Of a stretch of 30,136 bases of DNA, positions 15,961 to 27,245 are shown piece by piece. Source of the stretch: CAZUCD01 sp964618855 (GTDB taxonomy: Bacteria > Sumerlaeota > Sumerlaeia > SLMS01 > JANRJK01); NCBI GenBank assembly GCA_964618855.1, contig CAZUCD010000030.1, positions 1 through 30,136 on the forward strand. The letters are read 5' to 3'. The translations under genes and the position numbers were made by a program. Within the stretch, counting starts at the first letter, position 1; each line of letters begins with the position of its first letter. The notes under the pieces were generated by a model that was not told where the DNA came from, ran no database searches, and saw only the letters and a program-made list of their open reading frames with translations.

Positions 15961-17901
15961 ATGGCTGTCACACTACGCGCGAAGGCGATGAGCGGCGAGC
16001 TCGAGAAGGACTACCTCCTCACGGCCGCCGAGATGGTGATCGGCCGCGACCCGGCATGCGACGTCGTCATCAACCGCAACACCGTTTCAAAGAAGCACGC
16101 ACGCTTCGTGCGCATGCAGGGCGGCGCCTACCAGGTCATCGACAACAACAGCTCCTCCGGCGTCTACGTCAACGGCACCAAGGTCTCCTCGCAGCTCCTC
16201 CGCCATGGCGACCAGCTCATCCTCGGCGACGTCCTGCTCAGCTACATCGAGGAGGCGGACTCCGAGAACACCGTCGGCTTCGGCAACATCGGCATGCAGC
16301 CCCCGAAGCCCCCAGCACCCAAGTCGATCAACACCTCCGAGACGATGGACCTCGGCGTCGGCGCATTCGCCAATGCCCCGGCCGCGCCCCAGGCAAAGAT
16401 CCCCGGCGCGGAGACAGTCGGGTTCACCGACTCCGAGATTGCCAAGAAGCAGAAGGAAGCGGCCCCCGCGGCGGCCGCCCAGCCCGCCCCCATCGGCGGC
16501 ACCGTCAAGAAGGGCGACGACGGCCAGGCCTACTTCGAGGAGGAGGCCGACGACGCCAAGATCAACATCAGCCCCGGCGAGAGCCCCTTCGCCGACCGCG
16601 CCAAGAAGCAGGCCCAGCGCCGCGACGCATACACCACCATGCGCGCCGAAGTGCATGAGAAGCTCGTCGAGGCCATTCGCCTCCGCGGCGTCGCCCAGGA
16701 AAACCTCGCCGACCTCGAACTGTGGAAGAAGGCCTACTCCACCACCAACCAGATCATCTACGACATGCAGCGCGCGGGGAAAATCCCGCAGACGATCTCC
16801 GCCAAGAGGCTCCTAAAGGACGTCCTCGACGAGGCCCTCGGCCTCGGCCCCATCCAGGATTACCTCGCCGATCCGCAGATCGAGGAAATCATGGTGAACG
16901 GCTCGGAGAACATCTTCATCGCGCGCAAGGGCAAGACCCTGAAGTCGCGCCGCCGCTACATCGACGACGAGCGCCTGCTGACCGCGATCAACCGCATCGT
17001 CGCACCGCTCGGGCGCCCCCTCAACCAGGCACGCCCCCTCGTGGACGCGCGCCTCGGCGACGGCTCCCGCGTCAACGCGATCATCCCCCCGGTTTCCCTC
17101 GTCGGTCCCGTCCTCACGATCCGCAAGTTCCCCTCGAAGCCCCTGACGCCGGACGACCTCGTCGCGAAGAACTCGATGAGCGCCGCGATCAAGGAGTTCC
17201 TCCGGCTCGCCGTCAAGTACCGCCAGAACATCGTGGTCGCCGGCGCCACCGCCGCGGGCAAGACCACCCTCCTCAACGTCATCTCGTCCTTCATCCCCTC
17301 GGACGAGCGCATCGTCACCATCGAGGACTCCGCCGAACTGCAGCTCCAGCAGCCGCACGTGATCGGCCTCGAGGCGCGCCCCGCCAGCAACGAGGGCAAC
17401 AACACCGAGATCACCATCCGCGTCCTCGTGAAGAACTCGCTCCGCATGCGCCCCGACCGCATCGTCCTCGGCGAATGCCGCTCGGGCGAGGCGCTCGACA
17501 TGCTCCAGGCCATGAACACCGGCCATGACGGGTCGCTGACAACCGGCCACGCCAACACCGCGCGCGACATGCTCTCGCGCCTCGAGACCATGTGCCTCAT
17601 GGCCAAGGGCGTCGAGCTCCCACTTCAGGCCATCCGCGAGCAGATCGGCCGCGCCGTCCACCTCATCGTCCACTGCGAGCGCTTCCCCGACGGCAGCCGC
17701 CGCATCCACGAGATCGTCGAGGTCCTCGGCCTCGAGGACGGGCAGTACAACGTTGCAGACATCTACCGCTTCGAGTACAAGCTCGACGCCGACAGCAAGA
17801 TCGACGGACGATTCGTCCCGCTCGGCCGCATCCCGAAGTTCATCGAGGCCCTGAAGGAACGGGGAATCGACATCCCGCTCGACATTTTCATGCCCTCCTG
17901 A
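15961..17901 (+). CDS. cpaF: FHA-CpaF fusion: Tad pilus assembly ATPase with N-terminal FHA domain
   Basis: A 646-residue protein. Residues 1-95 form an FHA phosphothreonine-binding domain with the key residues intact (Gly28-Arg29, Ser43, His46, NNSSSGVYVNG). A disordered Ala/Pro/Lys-rich linker runs to about 215. The remainder is a secretion ATPase of the CpaF/TadA/VirB11 family: FIARKGK in the N-domain, Walker A GATAAGKTT at 428-436 (Lys434; fits GxxxxGKT but lacks the usual second Gly), Asp box TIEDSAELQLQQPHV, Walker B IVLGECRSGEALDML and a His box GHDGSLTTGHAN. Family knowledge makes it the cytoplasmic motor powering Flp assembly. The fused FHA domain implies that motor recruitment or activity depends on Thr phosphorylation, plausibly by the kinase encoded at 24057. 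GGAAG lies 9 bases before the ATG. Confidence 0.88.
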   Translation: MAVTLRAKAMSGELEKDYLLTAAEMVIGRDPACDVVINRNTVSKKHARFVRMQGGAYQVIDNNSSSGVYVNGTKVSSQLLRHGDQLILGDVLLSYIEEADSENTVGFGNIGMQPPKPPAPKSINTSETMDLGVGAFANAPAAPQAKIPGAETVGFTDSEIAKKQKEAAPAAAAQPAPIGGTVKKGDDGQAYFEEEADDAKINISPGESPFADRAKKQAQRRDAYTTMRAEVHEKLVEAIRLRGVAQENLADLELWKKAYSTTNQIIYDMQRAGKIPQTISAKRLLKDVLDEALGLGPIQDYLADPQIEEIMVNGSENIFIARKGKTLKSRRRYIDDERLLTAINRIVAPLGRPLNQARPLVDARLGDGSRVNAIIPPVSLVGPVLTIRKFPSKPLTPDDLVAKNSMSAAIKEFLRLAVKYRQNIVVAGATAAGKTTLLNVISSFIPSDERIVTIEDSAELQLQQPHVIGLEARPASNEGNNTEITIRVLVKNSLRMRPDRIVLGECRSGEALDMLQAMNTGHDGSLTTGHANTARDMLSRLETMCLMAKGVELPLQAIREQIGRAVHLIVHCERFPDGSRRIHEIVEVLGLEDGQYNVADIYRFEYKLDADSKIDGRFVPLGRIPKFIEALKERGIDIPLDIFMPS

Positions 17902-17914
17902 GGAGACCCGCACC

Positions 17915-18793
17915 GTGGACCCGATTCTCATCGCGTGCCTAGTCGGCCTGGGCATCTCGATCAGCCTCCTGGGCTTCTCGCTGACGCTGGCGCTGGACGC
18001 CGGCGCCAACGAGTACAACAAGCGCTTCCAGGCCAAGGCGGACGCCACCCCGGGCCTGGACGAGATGCTGCTCTTCATGCCACCCGGCGCGATCCTGACC
18101 TTCAAGATCACCGCCGCCGGCGTGGGCCTCGCGCTCGGGGGACTCCTTTCGCTCAAGATCCCCGGGGGCGCAAAGCTCATACCCATGATCCCCCTCGCCA
18201 TCGGCGGATTCATGATCCCCGACATCTACATCAAGCAGGCGCTGGAACGCCGCATGTCCATGTTCCACCAACAGATGGTGGACGGCCTCAACATCCTCTC
18301 CAACGGCCTGAAGGCCGGCCTCTCCCTCCCCGGCGCGATCCAGATCATGGTCGACGAGTGCCCGCAGCCCCTCGCCGGCGAGTTCCGCCTCGTCATCCAG
18401 GAGGTCCAGCTCGGCCAGTCGCTCGAACGCTCCCTCGAAGCCCTCACCAAGCGCATCCCCCTTCAGGACCTCCGCCTCTTCGTCGCCTCCGTGAACACGA
18501 TCTACTCGATGGGCACCGGACTCGTCGAGGTGTGCGACAACGCCGTCTCGGTGATCCGCGAGCGGTTCCGCATCGAGCGCCGCATCCAGACGCTCACGGC
18601 GGAGGGCCGCATGCAGGCCGCGATGCTCGCCAGCGCCCCCTTCGTCCTCATGTTCGTCCTCTACTTCATCGACCCGTCGCTCGTGGAGAAGCTCTTCACA
18701 ACCGTCGCCGGCATGATCATCCTCGTCTTCGTCTGCATCTTCGACCTGATCGGTTTCCTCATCATCCGCAAGATCACGAACATCGAAGTCTGA
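17915..18793 (+). CDS. tadB: Tad inner-membrane platform protein TadB (T2SSF family)
   Basis: A 292-residue polytopic membrane protein starting with GTG, 13 bases after the ATPase stop, with a GAGGAG just upstream. Hydrophobic helices lie near the N-terminus (LIACLVGLGISISLLGFSL), at about 65-80 and 88-105, and as a pair at the C-terminus. Between them is the cytoplasmic T2SSF domain, with HQQMVDGLNILSNGLKAGLS and GQSLERSLEALTKRIP. TadB and TadC are the platform on which the ATPase acts to extract pilin from the membrane. The length and gene order (ATPase, TadB, TadC) are standard. Confidence 0.87.
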   Translation: MDPILIACLVGLGISISLLGFSLTLALDAGANEYNKRFQAKADATPGLDEMLLFMPPGAILTFKITAAGVGLALGGLLSLKIPGGAKLIPMIPLAIGGFMIPDIYIKQALERRMSMFHQQMVDGLNILSNGLKAGLSLPGAIQIMVDECPQPLAGEFRLVIQEVQLGQSLERSLEALTKRIPLQDLRLFVASVNTIYSMGTGLVEVCDNAVSVIRERFRIERRIQTLTAEGRMQAAMLASAPFVLMFVLYFIDPSLVEKLFTTVAGMIILVFVCIFDLIGFLIIRKITNIEV

Positions 18794-18812
18794 GGACGGA
18801 CCCCTCCACGCC

Positions 18813-19754
18813 ATGAATCCCGATATTCTCTTCATCCTGAGGACCAACCTGGTCCTGATCGCCTACGTGCTGCTGGCGGCGGCGAGCATCTCGATCATCG
18901 CCTACTGGCTCGCCTGGCTCTTCCAGGACATCGGCGAGGAGTTCGGCAAGGTGGACGCCGAGCACGTCGGCATCTTCTACGTGATGCTGCCGCTCGCCAG
19001 GAAGCTCAGCCCCGGCTCGTGGTTCATGAACCTGGAGGCGGCGCAGGACTACATCCAGTGGACGGGCCGGCAGCTCAACCTCGGCGGCCTCGACACGATC
19101 TTCTCCCCGCAGGACTACGTCGGCTCGCACTTCGTGATGCTCTTCCTCGGGGTGGTGATGCCGTTCGCCCTCTTCGTCGCGATGCCGGACATCGACCCGC
19201 GCTACGTCGTCATGATGAGCCTCTTCTTCGGCGGCGCGCTCGCATTCTTCCCATTCTACTACCTGAACACGATCATCGAGGACCGCAAGTGGGCGATCTT
19301 CCGCGGCATGCCCTACCTCCTCGACCTCCTCACGCTCCTCGTCGAGGCCGGCATGGACTTCTCCATCGCGATGGACCGCGCGGGGACGCTCCTGGGGAAG
19401 AGCCCGCTCCAGACCGAGATCAAGAGGTTCACCAAGCAGCTCCAGCTCGGCGCGATCCGCAAGAAGGCCCTCGCGGAGATGGGAACCCGCGTCGACCTCA
19501 TGGAAATGCGCTCGTTCACCACCTCGCTGATCCAGCAGGAGGAGCTCGGCACGCCGCTCGGCAACGTGCTCCGCACGCAGGCCGAGATCATGCGCTTCCG
19601 CCGCATGCAGGTGGCCGAGGAACGCGCAAACAAGGCGCCGACCAAGATCCTCATCCCCATGGTGCTCTTCATCTTCCCGTCGGTCTTCCTCGTGCTGATT
19701 GGACCGCTCATCCTGCGGGCCAAGGGCGAGACCGAGAACCCCAGCGGTCCCTGA
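18813..19754 (+). CDS. tadC: Tad inner-membrane platform protein TadC (T2SSF family)
   Basis: A 313-residue membrane protein and partner of TadB. It has an N-terminal transmembrane helix (LVLIAYVLLAAASISIIAYW), a pair in the middle (FVMLFLGVVMPFALFVAM and VVMMSLFFGGALAFFPFYYL), a cytoplasmic T2SSF domain with YLLDLLTLLVEAGMDFSIAM and SLIQQEELGTPLGNVLRTQA, and a C-terminal helix (LIPMVLFIFPSVFLVLIGPL). The segment between the first helix and the T2SSF domain is longer and more hydrophilic than in minimal TadC proteins. It starts 19 bases after TadB, so it is probably in the same transcript. Confidence 0.87.
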   Translation: MNPDILFILRTNLVLIAYVLLAAASISIIAYWLAWLFQDIGEEFGKVDAEHVGIFYVMLPLARKLSPGSWFMNLEAAQDYIQWTGRQLNLGGLDTIFSPQDYVGSHFVMLFLGVVMPFALFVAMPDIDPRYVVMMSLFFGGALAFFPFYYLNTIIEDRKWAIFRGMPYLLDLLTLLVEAGMDFSIAMDRAGTLLGKSPLQTEIKRFTKQLQLGAIRKKALAEMGTRVDLMEMRSFTTSLIQQEELGTPLGNVLRTQAEIMRFRRMQVAEERANKAPTKILIPMVLFIFPSVFLVLIGPLILRAKGETENPSGP

Positions 19755-19799
19755 GACCCGAACCAGTGAACCAAATCAAGGCCGGAGCAGAACCACTCA

Positions 19800-21710
19800 A
19801 TGGCTAGTTTCATCAAGCTGGAAGTGGTCGCCGGACCCGACACGGGCGCCGTGTTCGAGGTCCGCGACGTGGCGATCATCGGACGTGTCGACCAGAGCCT
19901 CCCCCCGGAGGAACGGTGCGAGGTGTCGCTCAACGACGGGCAGGTTTCGACCAAGCACGCCCGCATCAACACCATGCCGAGCGCAACCCTCACCGACCTT
20001 GGCAGCGCAAACCACACCTACCTGAACGGCCAGCAGACCCTCGGCGCAGACCTGAACGAGGGTGACATCATCGAGGTGGGCGCCACGCGCCTGCGCGTCC
20101 GGTTCGAACTCGACGCCGCGGGCGGACCCGTGCGCGACCGCGCTGCGGAGAAGAAGCGCAAGGGTCTCCTCCTCCTCGCCGTCGTCGGCATCGTCGCCGC
20201 ACTCGGGCTCGTTGTCTTCGGCCTCAAGCTCCGCGAGCAGCGCGAACTCGAGAACACCCCCCTCATCGCGACCAAGATCAGCGGCAAGCTCCCATACGAA
20301 GGCCGCATGACCGTCGTCTTCCCGATGGCCAAGGAGGGGGACTTCAACATCCCCGCCGCCTTCACCGACACCGCAAACATGGCCGCCTCCAGCTACAGCA
20401 AGGAGATGCGCCGCTACAAGGAGCTCCGCGCCAAGTTCGAGGTCGAGTACAAGGCCAACCTTGACCGCGTCACCCCGGCCGATGTCCCGCCCGATCGCTA
20501 CGACGAGGTCGAGGAGCGCGAGGCGCTCGTGCGCAAGGCCATGCACGACGAGCTCTCCCTCGCACGCAAGTTCCCGGACGACCCGATGGCAAGGAAGCTC
20601 TCCTACGAGGAGCGCAACTGGAACGTCCTTCCGCCGCGCTTCGGCAACGGGCGCTTCATCTGGTCCGGGGGCAAGTTCGTCCTCGGCGACTTCCGCGGCG
20701 TGCGCTTCGACGTCCTTGCGCCGGGCTACTCGAACCCCACGCCCCCCAAGCTCGTCGGGCCCAAGCTCTACCCTTTCACATCCACGAACATCTACATCTA
20801 CTTCGCCGTCGACTGCTGGGACTCCCTCCCGCCCTCGATGAACATCCGTTTCTTCTCGCTCGACACACCCGCGTCCGAGGACAAGGAGAAGCAGCTCGAG
20901 TTCTACGACAAGCCCCTCGTCCCCCGCTTCCCCAACAACGTGATCGCCCGCAACAAGTGGGAGAACGACAAGATCACGGACATGTCCCAGTCGGCCGTGA
21001 CGGACCTTACCCGCAAGGTGCCCAAGAGCCCCGCCATCAAGGAGAGCGAGCTGACGGAGGAGGACCTCGTGGCACTCCCCTTCAACCGCCTCTGGGTGCG
21101 CCAGAAGAAGGTTGGGGAGATGCTCTATGTCGCCACCGGCATGTGCTACTCCTGGCAGTCGGATCGCCTGGACAAGTTTGTGGACAACATGCTCGAAGCG
21201 CAGCAGTTCCCCGGCCGTACCCGGACCGAGTCCCCCGAGGAACTGATCAAGCGCGGCCTGGACCTCGAGCGCAAGGCACGCCTCATCCTCGACACCTCCC
21301 GCATGCGGTCCAACGACGACTACGCCACCGTCTCCGACAAGGCGAAGTTCTGGATGGTCTTCAACCGCTACATGGAGGCGCTCTGCCTGCTGCAGGCCGC
21401 CGACAAGTGGCGCAACGACAAGGACTACGACCGCATCTACGAGGAGGCGCGCCGCCTCTACGAGTACTTCCAGAGCGACTCGACCTACTTCCGCAAGCGC
21501 TACAACGACATTCAGGAGAACCTCCGCCAGGCGGATCGCACCACGCTCGTCGTCGAGCGCAAGCGCCTCCTCGAGGATGCACTGAAGAAGGTGGACGAGC
21601 TCTGGAAGCTCACCCTCGGCGGACAGGAACCAGACCGCTACCCGCTTGACGAGTGGTTCATCTACGCACACCTCACGCGCCACAGGCTGAAGAAGGAGCT
21701 GGAGGAATGA
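19800..21710 (+). CDS. Membrane-anchored FHA-domain protein of unknown function
   Basis: A 636-residue protein with three parts. The first is an N-terminal cytoplasmic FHA domain (about 1-100) with Gly28-Arg29, a STKH motif and a TYLNG turn, so phosphothreonine binding looks intact. Then comes a basic stretch and one transmembrane helix (about 121-144, LLLLAVVGIVAALGLVVFGL). About 490 residues follow that should be periplasmic. This last part begins with a putative beta-rich region and becomes charged and helical; I recognise no known domain. The architecture suits a transmembrane coupler that senses phosphorylated Tad or signalling proteins inside and contacts periplasmic pilus parts outside. 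It lies 45 bases after tadC, and its last codons overlap the next start (ATGA). Confidence 0.78.
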   Translation: MASFIKLEVVAGPDTGAVFEVRDVAIIGRVDQSLPPEERCEVSLNDGQVSTKHARINTMPSATLTDLGSANHTYLNGQQTLGADLNEGDIIEVGATRLRVRFELDAAGGPVRDRAAEKKRKGLLLLAVVGIVAALGLVVFGLKLREQRELENTPLIATKISGKLPYEGRMTVVFPMAKEGDFNIPAAFTDTANMAASSYSKEMRRYKELRAKFEVEYKANLDRVTPADVPPDRYDEVEEREALVRKAMHDELSLARKFPDDPMARKLSYEERNWNVLPPRFGNGRFIWSGGKFVLGDFRGVRFDVLAPGYSNPTPPKLVGPKLYPFTSTNIYIYFAVDCWDSLPPSMNIRFFSLDTPASEDKEKQLEFYDKPLVPRFPNNVIARNKWENDKITDMSQSAVTDLTRKVPKSPAIKESELTEEDLVALPFNRLWVRQKKVGEMLYVATGMCYSWQSDRLDKFVDNMLEAQQFPGRTRTESPEELIKRGLDLERKARLILDTSRMRSNDDYATVSDKAKFWMVFNRYMEALCLLQAADKWRNDKDYDRIYEEARRLYEYFQSDSTYFRKRYNDIQENLRQADRTTLVVERKRLLEDALKKVDELWKLTLGGQEPDRYPLDEWFIYAHLTRHRLKKELEE

Positions 21711-24031
21711 GTTCCAACAGTATCTCGCCGGCATACATCAAGACCGGCGAGGACCGCATCCTCGTCCTGGACAAGCTTGAGCAGACGGTCGGGCGCGAGG
21801 AAGGCGCCGACCTGATCATCCCGGACAAGTCCATCTCACGCGTGCACGCCGTGCTTCGGTGGGAGGGCGACACCTGGACGCTGGAGGACCTCGAGTCCCG
21901 CAACAAGACCTTCATCAACGAGAAGGCCATCCAGCCGAAGTCCCCCACGCCCCTGAACGACGGGTGCACGGTCCACTTCGGCTACGTGAAGGTCACGTTC
22001 CACATGGGAGTGCCCGCGCACCTGCAGGCCGACGCGGGCGCCACGGTCGCCATCGACATCAACGAGCTCCGCCGCCAGCAGGAGTCCGCGAAGGCCCCCG
22101 CAGCCGCGCCGGCAGCCTCCGCCTCCGCCGAGCCACCCAGCGTCGGACCCGGCGGAACCATCGTCATGAAGGCCGTCAAGCGCGGGGAAAGCGTCGCGCA
22201 CCCCACCGACGCCCTCGGCTACCTGGAACTCGCATCCGTCGACAAGTCGATACGCCTCTACATCCGCGCGACTATCGTCAAGATCGGCACCGATGCCAAG
22301 GAGTGCGACCTCCTCATCCACGAGCGCGAGGCGGACAAGGAACACGCCGAAATCCGCTACAACCGCGACAAGAAGGTCGTCCTCAAGAACCTCTCCTCGA
22401 CGTTCGGCACCTGGGTGGACGGCAAGCGCGTCGCCAAGGCCGATCTTTCCGAGGGCACGATGATCAAGATCGGCGACTCGACCTTCATCTTCCACCACAT
22501 CAAGCACCCCATCTTCGAGGACGACAAGAACGCGGGCATGCGCAACGCCGTCCGCTTCGTCATCGTCGCCGTCCTCCTCTTCCTCGCAGCCGGCGGCGGG
22601 TACTTCGTCTACATCCAGTCCACCCGCAAGAAGGGCCCCGAGGCCATCACCGGCGTTCGTCCCGAGGTGAAGCAGGAGCTGCTCGATCTCGTCAACACGC
22701 AGAAGTACAAGCGCTGCCTCGAACGCATCGAGGAAATCAGCACCTCCAGCACCGTGGACGAGGACACCAAGGCCATGGCGGTCTCCTTCAAGGCCGACGT
22801 GGAAATCCTCGCCCGCGCGCAGGACGCCCTCGCCAAGAAGAGCGGCGTCCCAAGGGCCTACCAGGAAGTCCAGAAGGTCTCCCCCGGCGAAGTGGCCACC
22901 GCCGCCCAAGTGGACATCGAGGACATCAAGGCGAAGTTCGGCCGCTACGTGACGGACCTCTCCACCGACTTCCAGGCCGCGGAGGAGTCCGGCCAGTTCG
23001 ACACGGCCCTCACCCAGATCATCCCGGAACTGCTCAAGTACGACCAGGCCGGCGCGGCCAAGTGGGACATCGGCCAGCGCCGCGTCACCCTCAAGCAGAA
23101 GATCAACAACCTCTACGGCCGCGCGACCGCCGGCATGAAGGGCGAGTTTGAGCCCTTCCGCGCGGAGGCCGAGGACCTGGTCAAGCAGGCGGAGGCCATC
23201 GCCGCAACGGGAGCCGATTCCGCCACGTCGCTCCAGCCATTCGTCGACAAGGCGAAGGACATCATCCACGACGCCGATTTCATGCGCGCCTACTTCGCAT
23301 TCGATGCGTCGTCCAGCACGGACGTCATCCGCTCCATCTACAACGCAATCTCGGCCGACTACGACAAGGACGGCAAGGACGGCGGGCGCCGCAAGGACCT
23401 CGAGGAGCGGCTCGCAAAGCTCGACCGCGCCATCGAACTCCACCGCGACTTCGAGAAGACCCTCTCCGAAATCCAGGGCATGACGGCCGGCACGGAAGTG
23501 GTGGACAAGCTGGACAAGCTCGTCCAGAACCGCAACGAGGCCGTCCGCATCGAACGCGACGGGCGCTTCGCGGTGCGCGAGGCCGCGCTCAACCACCTCG
23601 ACCAGCTCGAGGGGTACAAGAAGCAGCAGGTCGCCGCGATCTGGCGCCGGCCCCCGCCCAACTTCGACCGCACCACCGGCGCCGGACGCATCGACGCCTC
23701 GCTCGAAACCCGCGAACGCGCCAACCTCACCCTGCGCATGTTCCCGAAGGAGGCGCGCTTCGACCGCCTCGACACGACCATCGTGGCCAACTGGGTCCGC
23801 GACCCGGAACTCCTCGAGGTCTTCAAGGAAGCCAGCCGCGCCTACGACAGGTCGCGCACCGAGGTGGAAAGCGAGCTCTACTCCGCCTATCGCGCGACGA
23901 AGGAGGAGAAGGTGCTCGTCAACACGGACAACATCCTCAACCGCCTGCTGGCCGCGTCGATCCCGGAAGACGACGAAACTGCCACCAAGGTGACCGCATT
24001 CCGCAACCGCCTCGCCACCGAGTTCAAGTGA
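21707..24031 (+). CDS. Membrane protein with two FHA domains, second one degenerate
   Basis: A 774-residue protein. The start is the ATG overlapping the previous stop (ATGA), with GGAGG just upstream; an in-frame start at 21653 would lie inside the preceding gene. The first FHA domain (about 10-100) has GR, SRVH and the Asn turn intact. An Ala-rich linker follows, then a second FHA domain (about 178-272) that keeps the fold pattern (HAEIRYN, TFGTWVDGK) but reads IGTDAKE where GR is expected and ADKEH where S-x-x-H is expected. One transmembrane helix lies at about 281-304 (VRFVIVAVLLFLAAGGGYFV). The last 470 residues are charged and mostly helical, predicted periplasmic, with no recognised domain. 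It resembles the gene before it in plan, suggesting paired scaffold proteins. Confidence 0.78.
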   Translation: MSSNSISPAYIKTGEDRILVLDKLEQTVGREEGADLIIPDKSISRVHAVLRWEGDTWTLEDLESRNKTFINEKAIQPKSPTPLNDGCTVHFGYVKVTFHMGVPAHLQADAGATVAIDINELRRQQESAKAPAAAPAASASAEPPSVGPGGTIVMKAVKRGESVAHPTDALGYLELASVDKSIRLYIRATIVKIGTDAKECDLLIHEREADKEHAEIRYNRDKKVVLKNLSSTFGTWVDGKRVAKADLSEGTMIKIGDSTFIFHHIKHPIFEDDKNAGMRNAVRFVIVAVLLFLAAGGGYFVYIQSTRKKGPEAITGVRPEVKQELLDLVNTQKYKRCLERIEEISTSSTVDEDTKAMAVSFKADVEILARAQDALAKKSGVPRAYQEVQKVSPGEVATAAQVDIEDIKAKFGRYVTDLSTDFQAAEESGQFDTALTQIIPELLKYDQAGAAKWDIGQRRVTLKQKINNLYGRATAGMKGEFEPFRAEAEDLVKQAEAIAATGADSATSLQPFVDKAKDIIHDADFMRAYFAFDASSSTDVIRSIYNAISADYDKDGKDGGRRKDLEERLAKLDRAIELHRDFEKTLSEIQGMTAGTEVVDKLDKLVQNRNEAVRIERDGRFAVREAALNHLDQLEGYKKQQVAAIWRRPPPNFDRTTGAGRIDASLETRERANLTLRMFPKEARFDRLDTTIVANWVRDPELLEVFKEASRAYDRSRTEVESELYSAYRATKEEKVLVNTDNILNRLLAASIPEDDETATKVTAFRNRLATEFK

Positions 24032-24056
24032 GCAGGGCACTTCGGCGCCCACGACC

Positions 24057-26306
<2,250 letters not shown>

Positions 26307-26446
26307 TGAACGCCACCGGGAAACGGAGTGACATCGCCCCGGCCATGCCGACACCATCCGGTTTCGGGACACCGGCCACACATGCAGGCCCCGCGCACCG
26401 CACGACGGCGCGCGCACACCACAACAGGAACCGGCATACCCAGTCC

Positions 26447-27220
26447 ATGACCCGAGCGACCAAACTCGCCACCCTCGCGCTTGCGGGCCTCCTCGCGACC
26501 GGTTGCGCCACCACGAAGGAAACCAAGGCGCTGCGCACACGCATGGCGGACCTCGAGGCGCGCATGACCGAACAGGCGCAGCGCTCCGACGACTACATGG
26601 CGCGCTACCAGTCCCTGCGCGAGGAGATCGAGCTCGAGCTCGCACGCGCAAGGAAGGCAACCGACGCCATGTCCGGCCAGATCGCCGAACTCGAATCCCG
26701 CGCCCAGGCTCGCGTGCGCGAGCTCAACGCCGTCATCCAGGAGAGCGCCAAGGCCGGACGCCCAGTCGAGGAGCAGATCGCCAAGCGCATCCAGGAGGAG
26801 GTCGCCCGGCAGGTCGGCGGCGCCAGCGCCGCATCCTCCGCCGACGTTGACAAGCTCAAGGCCGACATCGCCGAACTCCAGAAGGCGACCCTGCTCAGCA
26901 GCGACGGCATCGGCGCCGGCACACCCGCGCGCGACCTCGGCGAACTCGACCGCAAGCTCGAGCTCTTGCGCACGGACGTCCTCAAGCGCATCTCCAACCT
27001 CAACAAGGACAACCTCAGCATGCGCAGCCTGCACGAGGACAGGTTCGACGAGCTCAACCGCTCGATCGAGAACCTCACCCAGGCGCTCAGCGAGGCGCTC
27101 AAGGTCTACGGCGACCAGTACAACGAGGCCAAGGAGGCCAGCCGCCGCGCCCTGAACAAGCTCGACCCGACCATCGGAACACCCGCACCAAGTCCATCAC
27201 CCGTCGCAGAAAAGAAGTAA
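26447..27220 (+). CDS. Coiled-coil lipoprotein
   Basis: A 257-residue predicted lipoprotein. The ATG at 26447 gives a textbook type II signal peptide ending in LLATGC, with lipidated Cys at residue 20. An earlier in-frame ATG at 26306 would place 47 hydrophilic residues before it and is rejected. After the lipobox the sequence is highly charged with long heptad-like helices (KALRTRMADLEARMTEQAQ; later LGELDRKLELLRTDVLKRIS), interrupted by Ala/Ser-rich breaks, and a Pro/Ser tail. No enzyme motif is seen and no TPR pattern, so it is not an evident TadD. Its place among Tad genes suggests a periplasmic structural or pilotin-like role, which is inference. The 140 bases before it are the largest gap in this half of the operon and could hold a promoter, though I see no clear one. 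Confidence 0.72.
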   Translation: MTRATKLATLALAGLLATGCATTKETKALRTRMADLEARMTEQAQRSDDYMARYQSLREEIELELARARKATDAMSGQIAELESRAQARVRELNAVIQESAKAGRPVEEQIAKRIQEEVARQVGGASAASSADVDKLKADIAELQKATLLSSDGIGAGTPARDLGELDRKLELLRTDVLKRISNLNKDNLSMRSLHEDRFDELNRSIENLTQALSEALKVYGDQYNEAKEASRRALNKLDPTIGTPAPSPSPVAEKK

Positions 27221-27245
27221 GGAGACAACCCGGGCCACCCCCCAC

